The notes beneath the pieces were generated by a model. That model was not told the DNA's origin, ran no database searches, and saw nothing but the letters and a program-made list of their open reading frames with translations. A program made the translations under genes and the position numbers. From Pseudolabrys sp. (GTDB lineage: Bacteria > Pseudomonadota > Alphaproteobacteria > Rhizobiales > Xanthobacteraceae): a stretch of 64,000 nt of DNA. The DNA lies in NCBI GenBank assembly GCA_030684935.1, contig JAUXXH010000032.1, positions 18,897 to 82,896 on the forward strand, read 5' to 3'. Below, piece by piece: positions 63,859-64,000 of this stretch. Every line of letters begins with the position of its first letter. Position 1 is the first letter of the stretch.

Positions 63859-64000
63859 GAGAGCCTGACTGAAAAAGCGGTGAGTGATCCCAGCGGGCTG
63901 TGATTCCATCGGATTTGCAAAGATTCGAGGGAGATCACGATGGCCTGGACTGGGACCACTCGCGCACACTATCGACGGGACCGCCCGCGCTACACAAGCG
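63859..64000 (+). mobile_element. Insertion sequence, left end (IS5-like), continues beyond the window
   Basis: From 63859 the sequence reads GAGAGCCTGACTGAAAAAGC, typical of an IS terminal repeat, and a good ribosome site GAGGGAG precedes the ATG at 63940 that encodes MAWTGTTRAHYRRDRPRYTS, recognisable as the start of an IS5-family-type transposase. The right end is outside the window, so the target duplication cannot be checked. Family assignment is from memory of transposase N-termini. Confidence 0.75.
63940..64000 (+). CDS. IS5-like transposase, first 20 codons
   Basis: Partial gene truncated by the window edge. ATG at 63940, with GAGGGAG at 63927-63933 upstream. The peptide start MAWTGTTRAHY followed by PRYTS is like the N-terminus of IS5-family transposases that continue LTDAEW. 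Only 20 complete codons are visible. The protein would catalyse movement of the element. Confidence 0.7.
   Translation, partial: MAWTGTTRAHYRRDRPRYTS

Overview
The window is a gene-dense, GC-rich stretch of chromosome from an alphaproteobacterium of the order Hyphomicrobiales (Rhizobiales). It is probably Bradyrhizobium/Rhodopseudomonas/Pseudolabrys-like. This rests on the gene families present (HisZ/HisG pair, DUF2852, DUF2076, TorF-type porin, alphaproteobacterial CheZ-like protein), on the backbone order yebC-ruvCAB-ybgC-tolQRAB-pal-cpoB-tilS-ftsH, and on short palindromic intergenic repeats of a kind common in that group. No rRNA, tRNA or CRISPR array was seen.

Layout. 1-1511: end of hisZ and hisG. 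1513-4056: a divergent cluster of a GtrA-type membrane protein, an ArnC/GtrB-like glycosyltransferase and a YdjC/NaxD-like deacetylase, which looks like a lipid-linked sugar modification module. 4100-8188: DUF2076 protein, L,D-transpeptidase, CheZ-like protein, an MFS gene with an apparent internal deletion, and a lipoprotein. 8301-10567: groES-groEL with an RpoH-like promoter, a CIRCE operator and a strong terminator. 10578-12034: exported META-like protein and dienelactone hydrolase. 12066-16863: a minus-strand TRAP transporter-amidase operon ending in a 59-residue membrane protein. 17138-22357: ABC exporter, HPP protein, TorF-like porin, a ketopantoate-reductase-like protein and a Lys/Ala-rich protein. 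22424-26666: glcDEF glycolate oxidase. 26845-31844: cytochrome c, a universal stress protein behind a FixK/FNR-like box, a GNAT, a TetR regulator, a ParE-type toxin-antitoxin pair and a ThDP enzyme. 31917-39372: NIPSNAP protein, GH15 glycosidase, APH-kinase fusion, MFS, two uncharacterised proteins and AzlCD.

39482-60937 is the conserved envelope and recombination backbone on the minus strand: ftsH, tilS, cpoB, pal, tolB, tolA, tolR, tolQ, ybgC, ruvB, ruvA, ruvC, yebC. It is interrupted by extra genes: an RND efflux pump between pal and cpoB; a DUF2852-TetR-Ogt block; a toxin-antitoxin pair whose toxin is frameshifted; a cytidine-deaminase-like gene translationally coupled to ruvA; and a TauE/EamA transporter pair on the opposite strand. 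61009-63841 carries a methyltransferase-like/pyruvyltransferase-like fusion, a YmdB-type phosphodiesterase and 5-formyltetrahydrofolate cyclo-ligase. The window ends inside an insertion sequence that starts about 18 bases upstream of the cyclo-ligase gene.

Most of the window is ordinary housekeeping sequence. The points that best repay a second look are the NaxD-like cluster, the shared palindromic operator flanking the TetR gene at 53420-54070, the RND insertion in the Tol-Pal locus, two gene-decay events (MFS deletion, ParE frameshift), the FixK-like box before the stress protein, and the two-domain protein at 61009-62316. I did not find a clearly new multi-gene defence or metabolic system.
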